Assembly: GCF_000378385.1 (NCBI RefSeq)
Contig: NZ_KB899670.1
Span: 1-64,000, forward strand
Direction: 5' to 3'
Length of the DNA stretch: 64,000 bases
Source: Paenibacillus daejeonensis DSM 15491
GTDB lineage: Bacteria > Bacillota > Bacilli > Paenibacillales > Paenibacillaceae
The position numbers were made by a program, and so were the translations under genes. Shown one piece after another: positions 51,585-60,492 of the stretch; the stretch's first letter is position 1; each line of letters opens with the position of its first letter. Under the pieces are notes generated by a model, which was given only the letters and a program-made list of their open reading frames with translations, had not been told where the DNA came from and made no database searches.

Positions 51585-52766
51585 ATGAACAGAAAATTGG
51601 CGAAGCCGCTCGCGTTACTTATGGTTTGCGGGATGGTACTTGCCGGCTGCGGCAATGCAGCCCCACCAAACGCAACCCCGGGCGGGAATGAGCCTACCCC
51701 AGAGCCGCACAATGGATACACAGAGACAAGCGGCCCCCTCACCATTAACCCGGATATACCCGATCTCGAAGTACAAGATGTAGGTCCTAACGGCGAACAG
51801 GCTGTATCTGCCAAAGACTTGAGCCTCAGTGAAGAGGAACTGCAGAAGATCAAAGACGGTAACTATAAAGCAGCTATTGTCATGCATTATTCCGGAACGG
51901 ACTATATGACAGCCGCAGTTGGCGCTATGCGCGATTCTTTCGAGAAGATGGGCATCGAGGTCGTCGCAGTGACTGACGCACAGTTCAAAGCGGAGAAGCA
52001 GGTCAATGATATCGAGACCGTCCTTGCCAGAAATCCGGATATTATGATCTCCGTACCTGTTGATGCGGTATCTACGGCATCGGCTTACAAACGTGCTGTC
52101 GAACAAGGCGTAAAGCTTGTATTCATGGACGGAGCAGCCGAGGGCATGACAGCAGGCGAGGATTACATTAGCATCGTCTCCGGTGACAACTACGGCAACG
52201 GCGCGGTAGCAGCCGACATCATGGCCGAGAAGCTGGGCGGCTCAGGCAAGGTCGGCATTGTCTACCATGACGTCAATTTCTTTGTTACCAAGAACCGTTC
52301 CGATGCCTTCGAAGCCCGGATCAAGGAACAATATCCGGATATCGAGATCGTGGCGCAGAGCGGCATCACGGATCCCAACAAAGGGGAAGAGGTGGCCTCC
52401 GCCATGCTGACCCGGCATCCCGACATCGATGGCATCTTCGCGCCGTGGGATGTGCCTGCTGAAGGCGTCATGGCCGCTGCCCGTACCGCCGGCCGCAATG
52501 ACCTAATCGTGACCACCGTCGATCTGGGGACCAATGTCGCCATTTCTATCGTTTCCGACGGCATTGTTCAGGGGCTGGGTGCCCAGCTGCCGTACGATCA
52601 AGGCGTGGCCCAAGCGATTCTGGCCGGATACGCTCTGCTGGACAAGGAAGCTCCCGCTTATGTAGCCTCCCCTGCAATCAAGGTGACACGAGAGAACGTG
52701 CTGGAGAGCTGGAAGCTTATCTACGGCACGGATGCTCCATCTACTGTGCAAGACGCAATCAAGTAG
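51585..52766 (+). CDS. Ribose-type (CUT2) sugar-binding lipoprotein
   Basis: 393 residues from the ATG at 51585 behind AAAGGGG. Lipobox VLAG|C22, a Pro/Asn-rich linker and a short extra region, then the periplasmic-binding-protein fold of RbsB type: AIVMHYSGTDYMTAAVGAMRDSF, ETVLARNPDIMISVPVD, HPDIDGIFAPWDVPAEGVMAAA. It delivers a sugar or polyol to the ATPase and permease encoded next. Ligand unknown. Confidence 0.9.
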   Translation: MNRKLAKPLALLMVCGMVLAGCGNAAPPNATPGGNEPTPEPHNGYTETSGPLTINPDIPDLEVQDVGPNGEQAVSAKDLSLSEEELQKIKDGNYKAAIVMHYSGTDYMTAAVGAMRDSFEKMGIEVVAVTDAQFKAEKQVNDIETVLARNPDIMISVPVDAVSTASAYKRAVEQGVKLVFMDGAAEGMTAGEDYISIVSGDNYGNGAVAADIMAEKLGGSGKVGIVYHDVNFFVTKNRSDAFEARIKEQYPDIEIVAQSGITDPNKGEEVASAMLTRHPDIDGIFAPWDVPAEGVMAAARTAGRNDLIVTTVDLGTNVAISIVSDGIVQGLGAQLPYDQGVAQAILAGYALLDKEAPAYVASPAIKVTRENVLESWKLIYGTDAPSTVQDAIK

Positions 52767-52776
52767 GACGTTGAAT

Positions 52777-52828
52777 TGTTCCCGGATTTCGCCCCTGAGA
52801 GCTTGAACTTTCGTGAAATCCGGGAACA
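52777..52828 (+). repeat. Intercistronic 14-bp inverted repeat between binding protein and ATPase genes
   Basis: TGTTCCCGGATTTC (52777-52790) and GAAATCCGGGAACA (52815-52828) are perfectly complementary with a 24-base loop and no T-run. It is typical of hairpins that protect the upstream binding-protein mRNA and lower expression of the downstream membrane subunits. Confidence 0.7.
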
Positions 52829-52857
52829 CAAGGCGTATCCATAAAGAAGGTGAAGCG

Positions 52858-54357
52858 ATGAAACCGCCTATTCTGGAGATGAACGGTATCTTTAAATCCT
52901 TTAATGGCATCCCGGTTCTGAAGGATGTTGACTTCTCGGTCAAGCAAGGCGAGATCCATGCCCTGATGGGGGGCAATGGCGCAGGCAAGTCTACACTGAT
53001 GAAAATCTTGACAGGTGTCTATTCGGCAGACCGCGGCGAAGTGAAGCTGGACGATAATGTCGTTGCGATCCGCAATTATGAGGATGCAAGATCCAACGGC
53101 ATCTCGATGATTTTTCAGGAATTCAGTCTGATCCCGACCTTAACGGTCGCACAGAATATCTATCTGACCCGTGAATCCAAGACTTCGCTGGGATTGCTCG
53201 ATGACAAAGCTAACGAGAAAAAAGCTGCAAAGCTCCTTGCCGAGCTTGGTGTTGATATACAACCTTCCGACCTGGTTCAGGACCTGGGCGTCGGCTATTG
53301 GCAGATGACCGAGATTGCCAAAGCACTGTCTCAAGAAGCAAAGATTCTTATCATGGACGAGCCGACCTCCTCGCTCACGAAGACGGAGACGGAAGTCCTG
53401 TTCACGTTTATGAACAAGCTAAAAGCAAAAGGCTATGCGATCATCTATATCTCGCACCGGATGGATGAGATCTTCCGCGTCTGCGACCGCATCACAATCA
53501 TGCGGGACGGCCGCAAGATCAGTACATCTCAGATTTCTGAGACATCGATGGATCAAGTGATCACAGACATCGTCGGTGTGGCATCGGGCAAGGCGTTCGA
53601 ATGGGTCGAGCGCCCGTACGATGAGGCTGGTGAGCCAGCATTCGAAGTGCGCGAGCTCACGGCCGGCGATAAGGTGAGGCAGGTAAGTCTGCGGATCCAG
53701 CCGGGGGAGATTGTGGGCATCGCCGGGCTCATGGGGAGCGGCAGGACGGAGCTGCTGCGTGCGATATTCGGCATCGACCGGATACACAGCGGCGAGATCT
53801 ACGTAAGGGGACGCCGATGTGCCATCCGCAATCCGTCTGACGCAATCGCCGCGGGCATCGCATTGATCCCAGAGGACCGTCGGGTGCAAGGGCTGGTCCT
53901 GCAGCATAGTGTGCGGGACAATATGATCTTACCGATTCTTGCGAAGGTTCGCAGAGGTCCGCTATTGGACGGCAAGAAGATGAATGAGCTGAGCCGGGAG
54001 CTGGTGAAGCGTCTCAACATTAAAACAGACTCTATCTCCAAGGCCAGCAACCTGCTCTCCGGCGGTAATCAGCAGAAGATTGTGCTGGCCAAATGGCTTG
54101 CCAACCATCCGGAGGTCCTGCTTCTGGATGAGCCGACGATTGGTGTAGATATCGGTGCCAAGACGGAAATTGTAGACATCATCCGGGAACTGGCGGAGAG
54201 TGGCAAGGCCATCCTCGTCGTCTCCTCGGAGCTACAGGAGCTGCTAGCGCTCAGCGATCGTGTGCTGATCATGCATGAAGGGCGGATGGGCAAATCAATG
54301 AAACGCCAAGATATTGAATCGGAGGAGGGGCTGCAATATGCAATCCAGGGATACTGA
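52858..54357 (+). CDS. Ribose-type sugar ABC transporter, tandem ATPase
   Basis: 499 residues, the RbsA length, from the ATG at 52858. NBD1: Walker A GGNGAGKST at 38-46, signature region with VGYWQMTEIAKAL (LS replaced by LG), Walker B ILIMDEPTSSL. NBD2 has the degenerate P-loop GLMGSGRTE usual in this family, an intact signature LLSGGNQQKIVLAKWL and Walker B LLLDEPTIGVD. It drives uptake through the permease, whose gene it overlaps by 20 bases. Confidence 0.93.
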   Translation: MKPPILEMNGIFKSFNGIPVLKDVDFSVKQGEIHALMGGNGAGKSTLMKILTGVYSADRGEVKLDDNVVAIRNYEDARSNGISMIFQEFSLIPTLTVAQNIYLTRESKTSLGLLDDKANEKKAAKLLAELGVDIQPSDLVQDLGVGYWQMTEIAKALSQEAKILIMDEPTSSLTKTETEVLFTFMNKLKAKGYAIIYISHRMDEIFRVCDRITIMRDGRKISTSQISETSMDQVITDIVGVASGKAFEWVERPYDEAGEPAFEVRELTAGDKVRQVSLRIQPGEIVGIAGLMGSGRTELLRAIFGIDRIHSGEIYVRGRRCAIRNPSDAIAAGIALIPEDRRVQGLVLQHSVRDNMILPILAKVRRGPLLDGKKMNELSRELVKRLNIKTDSISKASNLLSGGNQQKIVLAKWLANHPEVLLLDEPTIGVDIGAKTEIVDIIRELAESGKAILVVSSELQELLALSDRVLIMHEGRMGKSMKRQDIESEEGLQYAIQGY

Positions 54358-55327
54358 GCTGCGTGAGTCTAAGCAGGGAATGCTGGCAGCTGTGAAACAC
54401 TTCCCGTGGCGCAATTATATCGTCTATATTGCTTTCGTCGGGGTATTCGCTTATTTTGCAATCTCTTTGTTTGATCAAGGGTTCATGACAACCGGCAACC
54501 TGCTCAACATTATCAGGCAGACGGCAATCATCGCATTGATGGCACTTGCGATGACGTTCGTCATTAGTACGGGTGAGATCGATTTGTCTGTCGGCTCTAC
54601 AGCCGCTCTTGCATCGCTTACGGGAGCCTATGCCCTGCAATCGGGCCTTGGCGTCCTTGGCGGAGTGGTTGCGGGTCTTGGGACGGGCTTGCTTGTCGGT
54701 TTAGTCAATGGCCTGCTGGTCACGAAGGCAGCGATTCCCTCTTTCCTCGTCACCCTTGCTTCCATGGGAGCGGTGAAAGGGATGGCGATGTGGGTAACCG
54801 ATACGGCCCCGGTGCCAATTACCAATGCTACGTTTAATTTCTGGTTCGGGTCCGGCAATCTCGGCACCATCCCCGTCTTGCTCATCTGGATGGTGGTGTT
54901 CACGGTCATCGCCCATGTGCTCCTTCGCAAGACGGCATTCGGCCGGCAGACACTGGCTACAGGCGGCAATGAGAATGCAGCGCGCTTCTCCGGCGTCAAG
55001 ACAGGACGGATCAAGCTACTTGTCTTCCTGGGGACAGGCCTAATGGCCGGATTGGCCGGACTGCTCTATGCCGGGCGGATGAATGCCGGGCGCTTCTCGT
55101 TCGGCGAAGGCGACGAGTTGTCCGTTATTGCGGCTGTAATCTTAGGCGGGACGAGCTTGTTCGGCGGGGTGGGGACCATTATCGGTACGCTGGTCGGTGC
55201 GCTGATGATGGGCACGATCAACAACGGATTGATCATCATGGGACTTGACGTCAGCCAACAGATGATGATCAAGGGGCTGATCATTATCCTGGCGGTCGTG
55301 TTCGGAAGGAAGGCGATCAGGAAATGA
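54338..55327 (+). CDS. Ribose-type sugar ABC transporter permease
   Basis: 329 residues from the ATG at 54338, seven bases after GGAGGAGGGG inside the ATPase gene. About ten membrane helices of the RbsC family with the conserved TGEIDLSVGSTAALASLTGA (about residues 80-100) and GTSLFGGVGTIIGTLVGALMMGTINNG near the end. It overlaps the oxidoreductase gene by four bases. Confidence 0.92.
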   Translation: MQSRDTELRESKQGMLAAVKHFPWRNYIVYIAFVGVFAYFAISLFDQGFMTTGNLLNIIRQTAIIALMALAMTFVISTGEIDLSVGSTAALASLTGAYALQSGLGVLGGVVAGLGTGLLVGLVNGLLVTKAAIPSFLVTLASMGAVKGMAMWVTDTAPVPITNATFNFWFGSGNLGTIPVLLIWMVVFTVIAHVLLRKTAFGRQTLATGGNENAARFSGVKTGRIKLLVFLGTGLMAGLAGLLYAGRMNAGRFSFGEGDELSVIAAVILGGTSLFGGVGTIIGTLVGALMMGTINNGLIIMGLDVSQQMMIKGLIIILAVVFGRKAIRK

Positions 55328-56490
55328 GCCGCAAACTGAAAGCAGGCATTATCGGGAGCGGGTTCATCGGCTCGGCGCACATTGAAGCGATCCGAAGGTT
55401 GGAATTCGTCGAGGTTGCTGCGCTGGCGCAGGATACGCAAGAGAAGGCAGACCGCAAGGCAGAGCAGCTTGGCGTTCCGCTCGCCTACGGCGACTATAAC
55501 GAGTTACTGGCCAACCCGGATATCGATGTTGTGCATAATTGCACACCTAACTATCTTCACTATGACATTAACAAAGCGATTATTGCCGCTGGCAAGCATG
55601 TGCTCTCAGAGAAGCCGCTCGCTACATCCAGTATGCAGACGGCTGAGCTGGTGAAATTGGCGAGAGAGCGTGGGATTATTCACGGTGTCAATTTCAATTA
55701 TCGTCAATACCCGATGATGAAGCAGCTCTCGGAGATGGTCAAGAAAGGTGAATTCGGCGATATCCGGCTGGTGCACGGCAGTTACCTCCAGGATTGGCTG
55801 TTGTATGATACAGATTACAACTGGAGACTTGACAGCCAGGCGGGTGGGCGTTCGCGGGCCATGGCCGACATCGGCTCCCATTGGTGCGATAGCATCCAGT
55901 ATGTAACGGGGAAGCGGATAGCCGCTGTGTTCGCCGATCTTTGGACGGTGCTGCCGGTACGCAAGAAGCCTGTCTCCGGTAGCGGGGAGACATTTGGGGA
56001 CGGGGCTGACAACCATCAGCTATACGAAGAGGTACCCATCGACACGGAGGATTATGGCTCGGTGCTGCTGCGGTTCGAAGACGGTAGCAAGGGGGTGTTT
56101 ACCGTGTCCCAAGTGAGCGCCGGACGTAAAAATGCGCTGAGCTTCGAGCTGAACGGCACCCGCAAATCGGCAGCCTGGAAGCAAGAGGAGCCAGCAGGTC
56201 TGTGGATTGGTCACCGGGATCGTTCCAACGAGATGATGCTTGCCGATCCGGCCCTGTTTCTCGAAGAGGCGAGGTCTTCCATTCATCATCCGGGCGGGCA
56301 TCATGAAGGATGGCCGGATTCGCTGAAGAACATGATGCTTCATTTCTACAGCTATATTAGAGACGGTAAGGACCCGGAGCGGGATCCATGCGGATTTGCT
56401 ACGTTTGCTGACGGTCACCTGTCCATGTGCATTACCGATGCCATTTTGAAGAGTCATGAGCGGCAACAATGGGCAGCGGTCGAGCTTTGA
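55324..56490 (+). CDS. Gfo/Idh/MocA-family sugar or polyol dehydrogenase
   Basis: 388 residues. N-terminal Rossmann fold with GSGFIGSAHIEAI (about 11-23), the family EKPLAT motif (SEKPLATSSMQTAELV, about 97-112) with the catalytic lysine, and the C-terminal alpha/beta domain with GGRSRAMADIGSHWCDSIQYV. NAD(P)-dependent oxidation of a cyclic polyol or sugar is the usual activity. It is translationally coupled to the permease, so the substrate is probably what the transporter imports or a product of it. Confidence 0.92.
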   Translation: MSRKLKAGIIGSGFIGSAHIEAIRRLEFVEVAALAQDTQEKADRKAEQLGVPLAYGDYNELLANPDIDVVHNCTPNYLHYDINKAIIAAGKHVLSEKPLATSSMQTAELVKLARERGIIHGVNFNYRQYPMMKQLSEMVKKGEFGDIRLVHGSYLQDWLLYDTDYNWRLDSQAGGRSRAMADIGSHWCDSIQYVTGKRIAAVFADLWTVLPVRKKPVSGSGETFGDGADNHQLYEEVPIDTEDYGSVLLRFEDGSKGVFTVSQVSAGRKNALSFELNGTRKSAAWKQEEPAGLWIGHRDRSNEMMLADPALFLEEARSSIHHPGGHHEGWPDSLKNMMLHFYSYIRDGKDPERDPCGFATFADGHLSMCITDAILKSHERQQWAAVEL

Positions 56491-56525
56491 CCATTAACCA
56501 ACTTAAACAAACGGAGGGGACAGCA

Positions 56526-57560
56526 ATGACTATGAAGGCGGTCATATTTCCAGGGGACAAGAAAGTTGAAGTGAGAGAGGTACCGATTCCTCAGCCGGGA
56601 CAAGGCGAAGTACTGATCCGGATGAAAGCGTCGGCGATTTGTCGCAGCGATATGAGCTTGTACTATGGCAATCCCGTGGTCGGCGGAGAAGCGGCGACCT
56701 CTGGCTGCATCCATCCTGGGCACGAGCCGGCGGGCGAGATCGTAGAGATCGGAGCAGGGGTAGAGCGGTTTAAGAATGGCGATCGCGTCGCAGTCTATCT
56801 GGCGATCGGCTGCGGTGAATGCGCGCACTGCAAAAGCGGCTATAAAATGTTTTGTACCGATTGGCAGTGCATCGGCTTTGACAAGCATGGCGGCGATGCC
56901 GACTATGTCGTCGTGCCGGAGGAGAACTGCATGCGTATTCCCGACGAGATGAGCTACCTCGTCGCTGCCGTCTCGACGGATGCCGTAGGAACGCTATATC
57001 ATGCACAGAAGCGTCTGGCGATCAACGGCAGAGACACGCTTGTCATCTTCGGCATGGGGCCGATGGGCGGCGCGGGCGTAATGGTGGCTCGAGGTCTTGG
57101 CGCGACGGTCATCGCAGTGGACATGCTGGATGAACGGTTGGAGATGGCCAAGGAACTCGGAGCCGAGTATACGATAAACGGCAAGGAGGATGTGCTGGCC
57201 CGCATCATGGAACTGACCGGCGGACGCGGCGCGGATGCGGTGATTGATTGCTCCGGCAGCCCACATGCGCAGAATACAGCGTTGAACAGTCTTCGGGCGC
57301 ACGGTCGGGCAGCATTCATCGGTGAGGGCAGGGAGCTGACCATTAACCCGAGCGATCAGTTGATTCGCAAGCAGATTACCGTCATGGGCTCATGGTACTT
57401 TCCCATTTTCGAATACGATGAGATCACCCGCTTTATTCTAGACCGCAAGCTGCCAGTCGAGAAGTTGGTCTCCCATACGTTCAAGCTGGAGGAGGCCGAA
57501 CAAGCATTCCGGATGTTCGATGCCAGAGAAACGGAGAAAGCAGTGTTTGTGTGGGAATAA
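56526..57560 (+). CDS. Zinc-dependent alcohol/polyol dehydrogenase (MDR family)
   Basis: 344 residues from the ATG at 56526 (GGAGGGG before it). Catalytic zinc ligands: Cys in SAICRSDMS (about 39) and GHEPAGEI (about 65). A structural-zinc-type loop with CGECAHCKSGYKMFC at about 97-111, and the NAD-binding GMGPMGGAGVMVARGLGATVIAVD. Typical of sorbitol/threonine-dehydrogenase-like enzymes. Third catabolic step in the sugar operon; exact substrate unknown. Confidence 0.92.
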   Translation: MTMKAVIFPGDKKVEVREVPIPQPGQGEVLIRMKASAICRSDMSLYYGNPVVGGEAATSGCIHPGHEPAGEIVEIGAGVERFKNGDRVAVYLAIGCGECAHCKSGYKMFCTDWQCIGFDKHGGDADYVVVPEENCMRIPDEMSYLVAAVSTDAVGTLYHAQKRLAINGRDTLVIFGMGPMGGAGVMVARGLGATVIAVDMLDERLEMAKELGAEYTINGKEDVLARIMELTGGRGADAVIDCSGSPHAQNTALNSLRAHGRAAFIGEGRELTINPSDQLIRKQITVMGSWYFPIFEYDEITRFILDRKLPVEKLVSHTFKLEEAEQAFRMFDARETEKAVFVWE

Positions 57561-57564
57561 GGCT

Positions 57565-57586
57565 TGCGTACCGATATCGGTAGGCA
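57565..57586. promoter_or_regulatory. Perfect 14-bp palindrome between dehydrogenase and isomerase genes
   Basis: TACCGATATCGGTA (57569-57582), extended by TGC/GCA on each side with one central mismatch each. It lies in the 50-base gap. It could be a repressor operator or an mRNA hairpin; nothing decides between them. Confidence 0.45.
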
Positions 57587-57610
57587 TCAGCAAGAAAGGA
57601 TGGGGATGTC

Positions 57611-58456
57611 ATGAAAGGCATATCGTTTAACACTTGGGCCTATAGTAGTTTTCCGGTATGGGTACCCTCGTATCCGTTGGAGGAAGTGATTCGCCGGCTA
57701 GCCAGTTTCGGGTATGACGCTATTGAAATTGGCTGTGCCAGTCCGCATGCCTGGCCAGCGGCCCTCACCCCAGAGCGCCGCAAGGATATTCTGCAGTTGC
57801 TGCGCAAAGAGCGGCTCGCCGTATCTTCGATGCTGCCGGCGCCAGGCGGGGGACCGGGCAATAACCCCAGCTCACCAGTGGTGGAGGAGCGTGCGTTAAC
57901 AGTTGAACACTACAAGGATATCCTGAGACTGGCGCACGACTGGGAGTGTCCGACAGTCATCTATCTGCCCGGGTGGGCGGTGTTTGGAACATCACAATCG
58001 GATGCCTGGAGTCACAGTCTGGAGGCATTAACCGGTTTGGCTCCTTACGCCAAGGAGCTGGGCATTACACTTGTCGTTGAACCGACGCCAACTGACAGCA
58101 ATCTAGTTGATTCCGCTGACGATGCGCTAATGTTGGCCGAGCAGTCGGGACAAGACAACGTCAAGGTAATGTTTGACACCTTCCATGCCCTGTATCGTAA
58201 TGAGGTTGCAAGCGATTATGTATATCGGATGGGCGATAAGTTGCATCATATCCATCTGGCGGACAGTGATCGTTTACCGCCGGGGATGGGGCGATGCGAT
58301 ATGGAAGCAGTACTGAAGGCACTCAAGGAAACAGGGTACTCGGGTTACTTAACCGCTGAGGTTGGATTCGATAAACGGGCGGGCGAGCCTGACTGGTATG
58401 CCAAAGAGACCATCGCTTACTTGCAGAGTGTGCTAAAGAAACACGATTGGAGATAA
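57611..58456 (+). CDS. Sugar-phosphate isomerase/epimerase (AP_endonuc_2 TIM barrel)
   Basis: 281 residues. Xylose-isomerase-like TIM barrel: GYDAIEIGCASPHAW (about 36-50), LVVEPTPTDSNLVDSADDAL with the metal-binding Glu, VKVMFDTFHALYRNE, HIHLADSDR and the final YLTAEVGF. The divalent-metal residues Glu, Asp, His and Glu are all in place. Relatives epimerise or dehydrate inosose or ketose compounds. Last gene of the operon, followed by a long hairpin. Confidence 0.9.
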   Translation: MKGISFNTWAYSSFPVWVPSYPLEEVIRRLASFGYDAIEIGCASPHAWPAALTPERRKDILQLLRKERLAVSSMLPAPGGGPGNNPSSPVVEERALTVEHYKDILRLAHDWECPTVIYLPGWAVFGTSQSDAWSHSLEALTGLAPYAKELGITLVVEPTPTDSNLVDSADDALMLAEQSGQDNVKVMFDTFHALYRNEVASDYVYRMGDKLHHIHLADSDRLPPGMGRCDMEAVLKALKETGYSGYLTAEVGFDKRAGEPDWYAKETIAYLQSVLKKHDWR

Positions 58457-58470
58457 CAAAAACGGCTCCC

Positions 58471-58513
58471 CTACCCCCACATCAAGCTGGATGCTTGATG
58501 TGGGGGTAGTTTG
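58471..58513 (+). terminator. Hairpin terminating the sugar operon
   Basis: A 17-bp perfect stem, CTACCCCCACATCAAGC (58471-58487) with GCTTGATGTGGGGGTAG (58493-58509), five-base loop, then TTTGC. The stem is very strong; the T tail is short. Confidence 0.8.
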
Positions 58514-58533
58514 CTATCACTATAACCGATACT

Positions 58534-58718
58534 ACAGACAAAAGTGCAGTTAGTAAGGCGCGAATTGGAGCATCGGACAGGGATAAGGTCAAAAGTGCAG
58601 TTAAACCGGACGAAATTTCTAGATACTGGGTATTTCGGGTGATTTAATTGTATTTTTGTCTTTAGGGAGCCTAAATGAGGCCAAGTATGTGAAAATAGTG
58701 GTATTTTTGTCGTTAAGG
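58534..58718. repeat. Cluster of four inverted intergenic repeat arms
   Basis: Two arms read left to right, ACAGACAAAAGTGCAGTTAG (58534-58553) and GGTCAAAAGTGCAGTTAAA (58587-58605). Two are in inverse orientation, TTTAATTGTATTTTTGTCTT (58643-58662) and GTGGTATTTTTGTCGTTAAG (58698-58717). Arm two can pair with arm three at 17 of 18 positions if G-U pairs are allowed, so as RNA the cluster could fold into nested hairpins. A further copy of the arm is at 314-339. This looks like a dispersed, non-coding repeat family. No gene lies in 58457-58772. Confidence 0.75.
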
Positions 58719-58772
58719 TGATGGAGTGGGGCTGGCAGGGCTGTTGGGCAACGTTACGGGAATGGATGAGGG

Positions 58773-60449
58773 TCAATCACCCGGCTCCGCATACGATTGA
58801 CGGACGAAGTCGACGACTTGGTCTCGCAGCCCTACGTTACGGCTCCGCTTGCGCGCATGCTGGGAATGGCACAGCTGCAGGCAGGCCTCCTCGACGAGCA
58901 GGAAGATGGATCCCATATTCGCGTATTCGTCCAATTGCAGCAGCAGCGCCTCGGCATAAGCCTCGCGGGTATCCCCTTCGTGCTGGTTCAGCTGTTCGGA
59001 GAGCTTCATCACCGTACCGATCAGATCATACAGGAATAACTGCAGCATCGGCTGGGTCAGCTGACGCCGGATGAAGTTCTCCTCCTGCAGCTCCATCAGC
59101 AGGGCGTGTGTCTCCGTCTCGTTGCCGGCTTTGATCAAATTGACCAGCCGTCCCTCCAGATCAGCTGGGTAACTGTAGGAATGCATACCGCGCGGCAGGT
59201 CGCTATACCACACGATGGGGCCATCCGGATTCAGGGGATCACCGGCGGCAAGAGCCTGCCGGGCTTCTTCATATGAGCGGGAGATCTCAGAGAGTCCTCC
59301 CGACATCGAGCCGGCAGCCAGCAGACAACGCACCGTTAGACGTTCCTCCAACAGTTCTTTGACAGGGGATAGGAGCTGTGTCAGCCCATCCTGGCAGGCT
59401 TCATCCCCTTCCTTCTTGCAAGCATACAGGAGTGCGATTTTGTCTTCATCAATATCGTACAGGTAATCTTCAGCGCGGGTGACGCTCAGCAGGACTTCCC
59501 GGGCAATCATGCGTACCTTATCCAGCCGCTTCAACTCGGGTTGCGAGCTTGCCTCATCTTCATAGAGATGGAGCTGCAATACGGTGACACAGTAATGACC
59601 ATTGCCGAGCGAGATGCCGGCATGGCCCAGTCGCTGCCGAATCTCATCCTCTGAGCTGAACTCTCCCTTGAGCAATTGGTCAATGAACCTATGCCGCAGC
59701 CTCGGCAGCTGCTCCGTCATCCGCTGCTCCAGCTGGGCCTTGCCCACCGTGAGCGCGCGAAGTTTCTCTTCTATTAGTCCATAGGCATCCTTGCCCGTGG
59801 GTGTCTCCCCTTCCAGCCCTTCCATGACACGCCGGAGAAGCGCTTGAAGCGGACGGCTGTTGCGATAAGCCATATACAGTACAATGCAGGCCCCGATCAC
59901 AAAAGAGATTGCCAGCGCAGTCAGCGTGGTCCGCTGAGCGGCGCTGACGCTGTCCATCACCGTACCGGTCGGCTGGACGACGACATATTGCCAGTTGTTG
60001 TGGCTTGAGGTGTTGTAGACAACCGTCATGGCATTGCCGTCCACGGTCTTCTCGAAGACACCCTGGCGCGGCCCGGGTGTGGAGATCGTGCGTGGTCTGG
60101 GCGATTGCCCCTCCGTTCCCTGAGCTGCGGTCGAGACAAGGACTTGGCCTTGCTTGTCTGTAATATAGGCCCAGCCCTCAGGGGCCTGGACGAGTCCCTC
60201 CAGAAGCTGCCGGATCTGCTGCTCACCGATCAAAACGACGGTTTCTCCCTGGGAGGAATGCGGCAGACCGATCTCGGCCAGCCGTCGGTCCAGAATTTCT
60301 TTGGTCTGGTCCAGTGCCTGAATATTGACCGCTACAATCTCTTCTTTCATTGCAACAAAGGTATTGTAGTAGGAGTACATGCTGATGGCATGCGTAATAA
60401 TCATGATGATGATATAAGGAATAAAGAACCAGATCATCAGCTTGTACAT
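58773..60449 (-). pseudogene. Decayed AraC-type membrane regulator lacking its HTH domain
   Basis: 558 residues. Membrane helix 1 (about 5-25), a short extracellular part, helix 2 (about 178-200), then the long cytoplasmic linker domain usual in large Paenibacillus AraC-type regulators (about 750-780 residues). It stops at LRDQVVDFVRQSYAEPGD, exactly where relatives continue into the two AraC helix-turn-helix motifs. The extracellular domain also jumps from LDRRLAEI to GETVVLIGEQQIRQLLEGL, so perhaps 130-150 residues of the sensor seem to be missing. It therefore cannot bind DNA by itself. The promoter with an overlapping cre site is still intact. The repeat cluster begins 55 bases beyond the broken end. 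Confidence 0.75.
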
Positions 60450-60472
60450 GGAAGCCCCCTGATTTCTATGCT

Positions 60473-60492
60473 ATGTTTGCGCTTACATTATA
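60473..60492 (-). promoter_or_regulatory. Promoter with overlapping cre (CcpA) site for the decayed regulator
   Basis: On the minus strand TGT-TATAAT (hexamer 60492-60487, extended -10) runs into ATGTAAGCGCAAACAT (60488-60473), which fits the cre consensus WTGNAANCGNWWNCAW at every position. A cre across the start site normally means carbon-catabolite repression. Confidence 0.7.
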
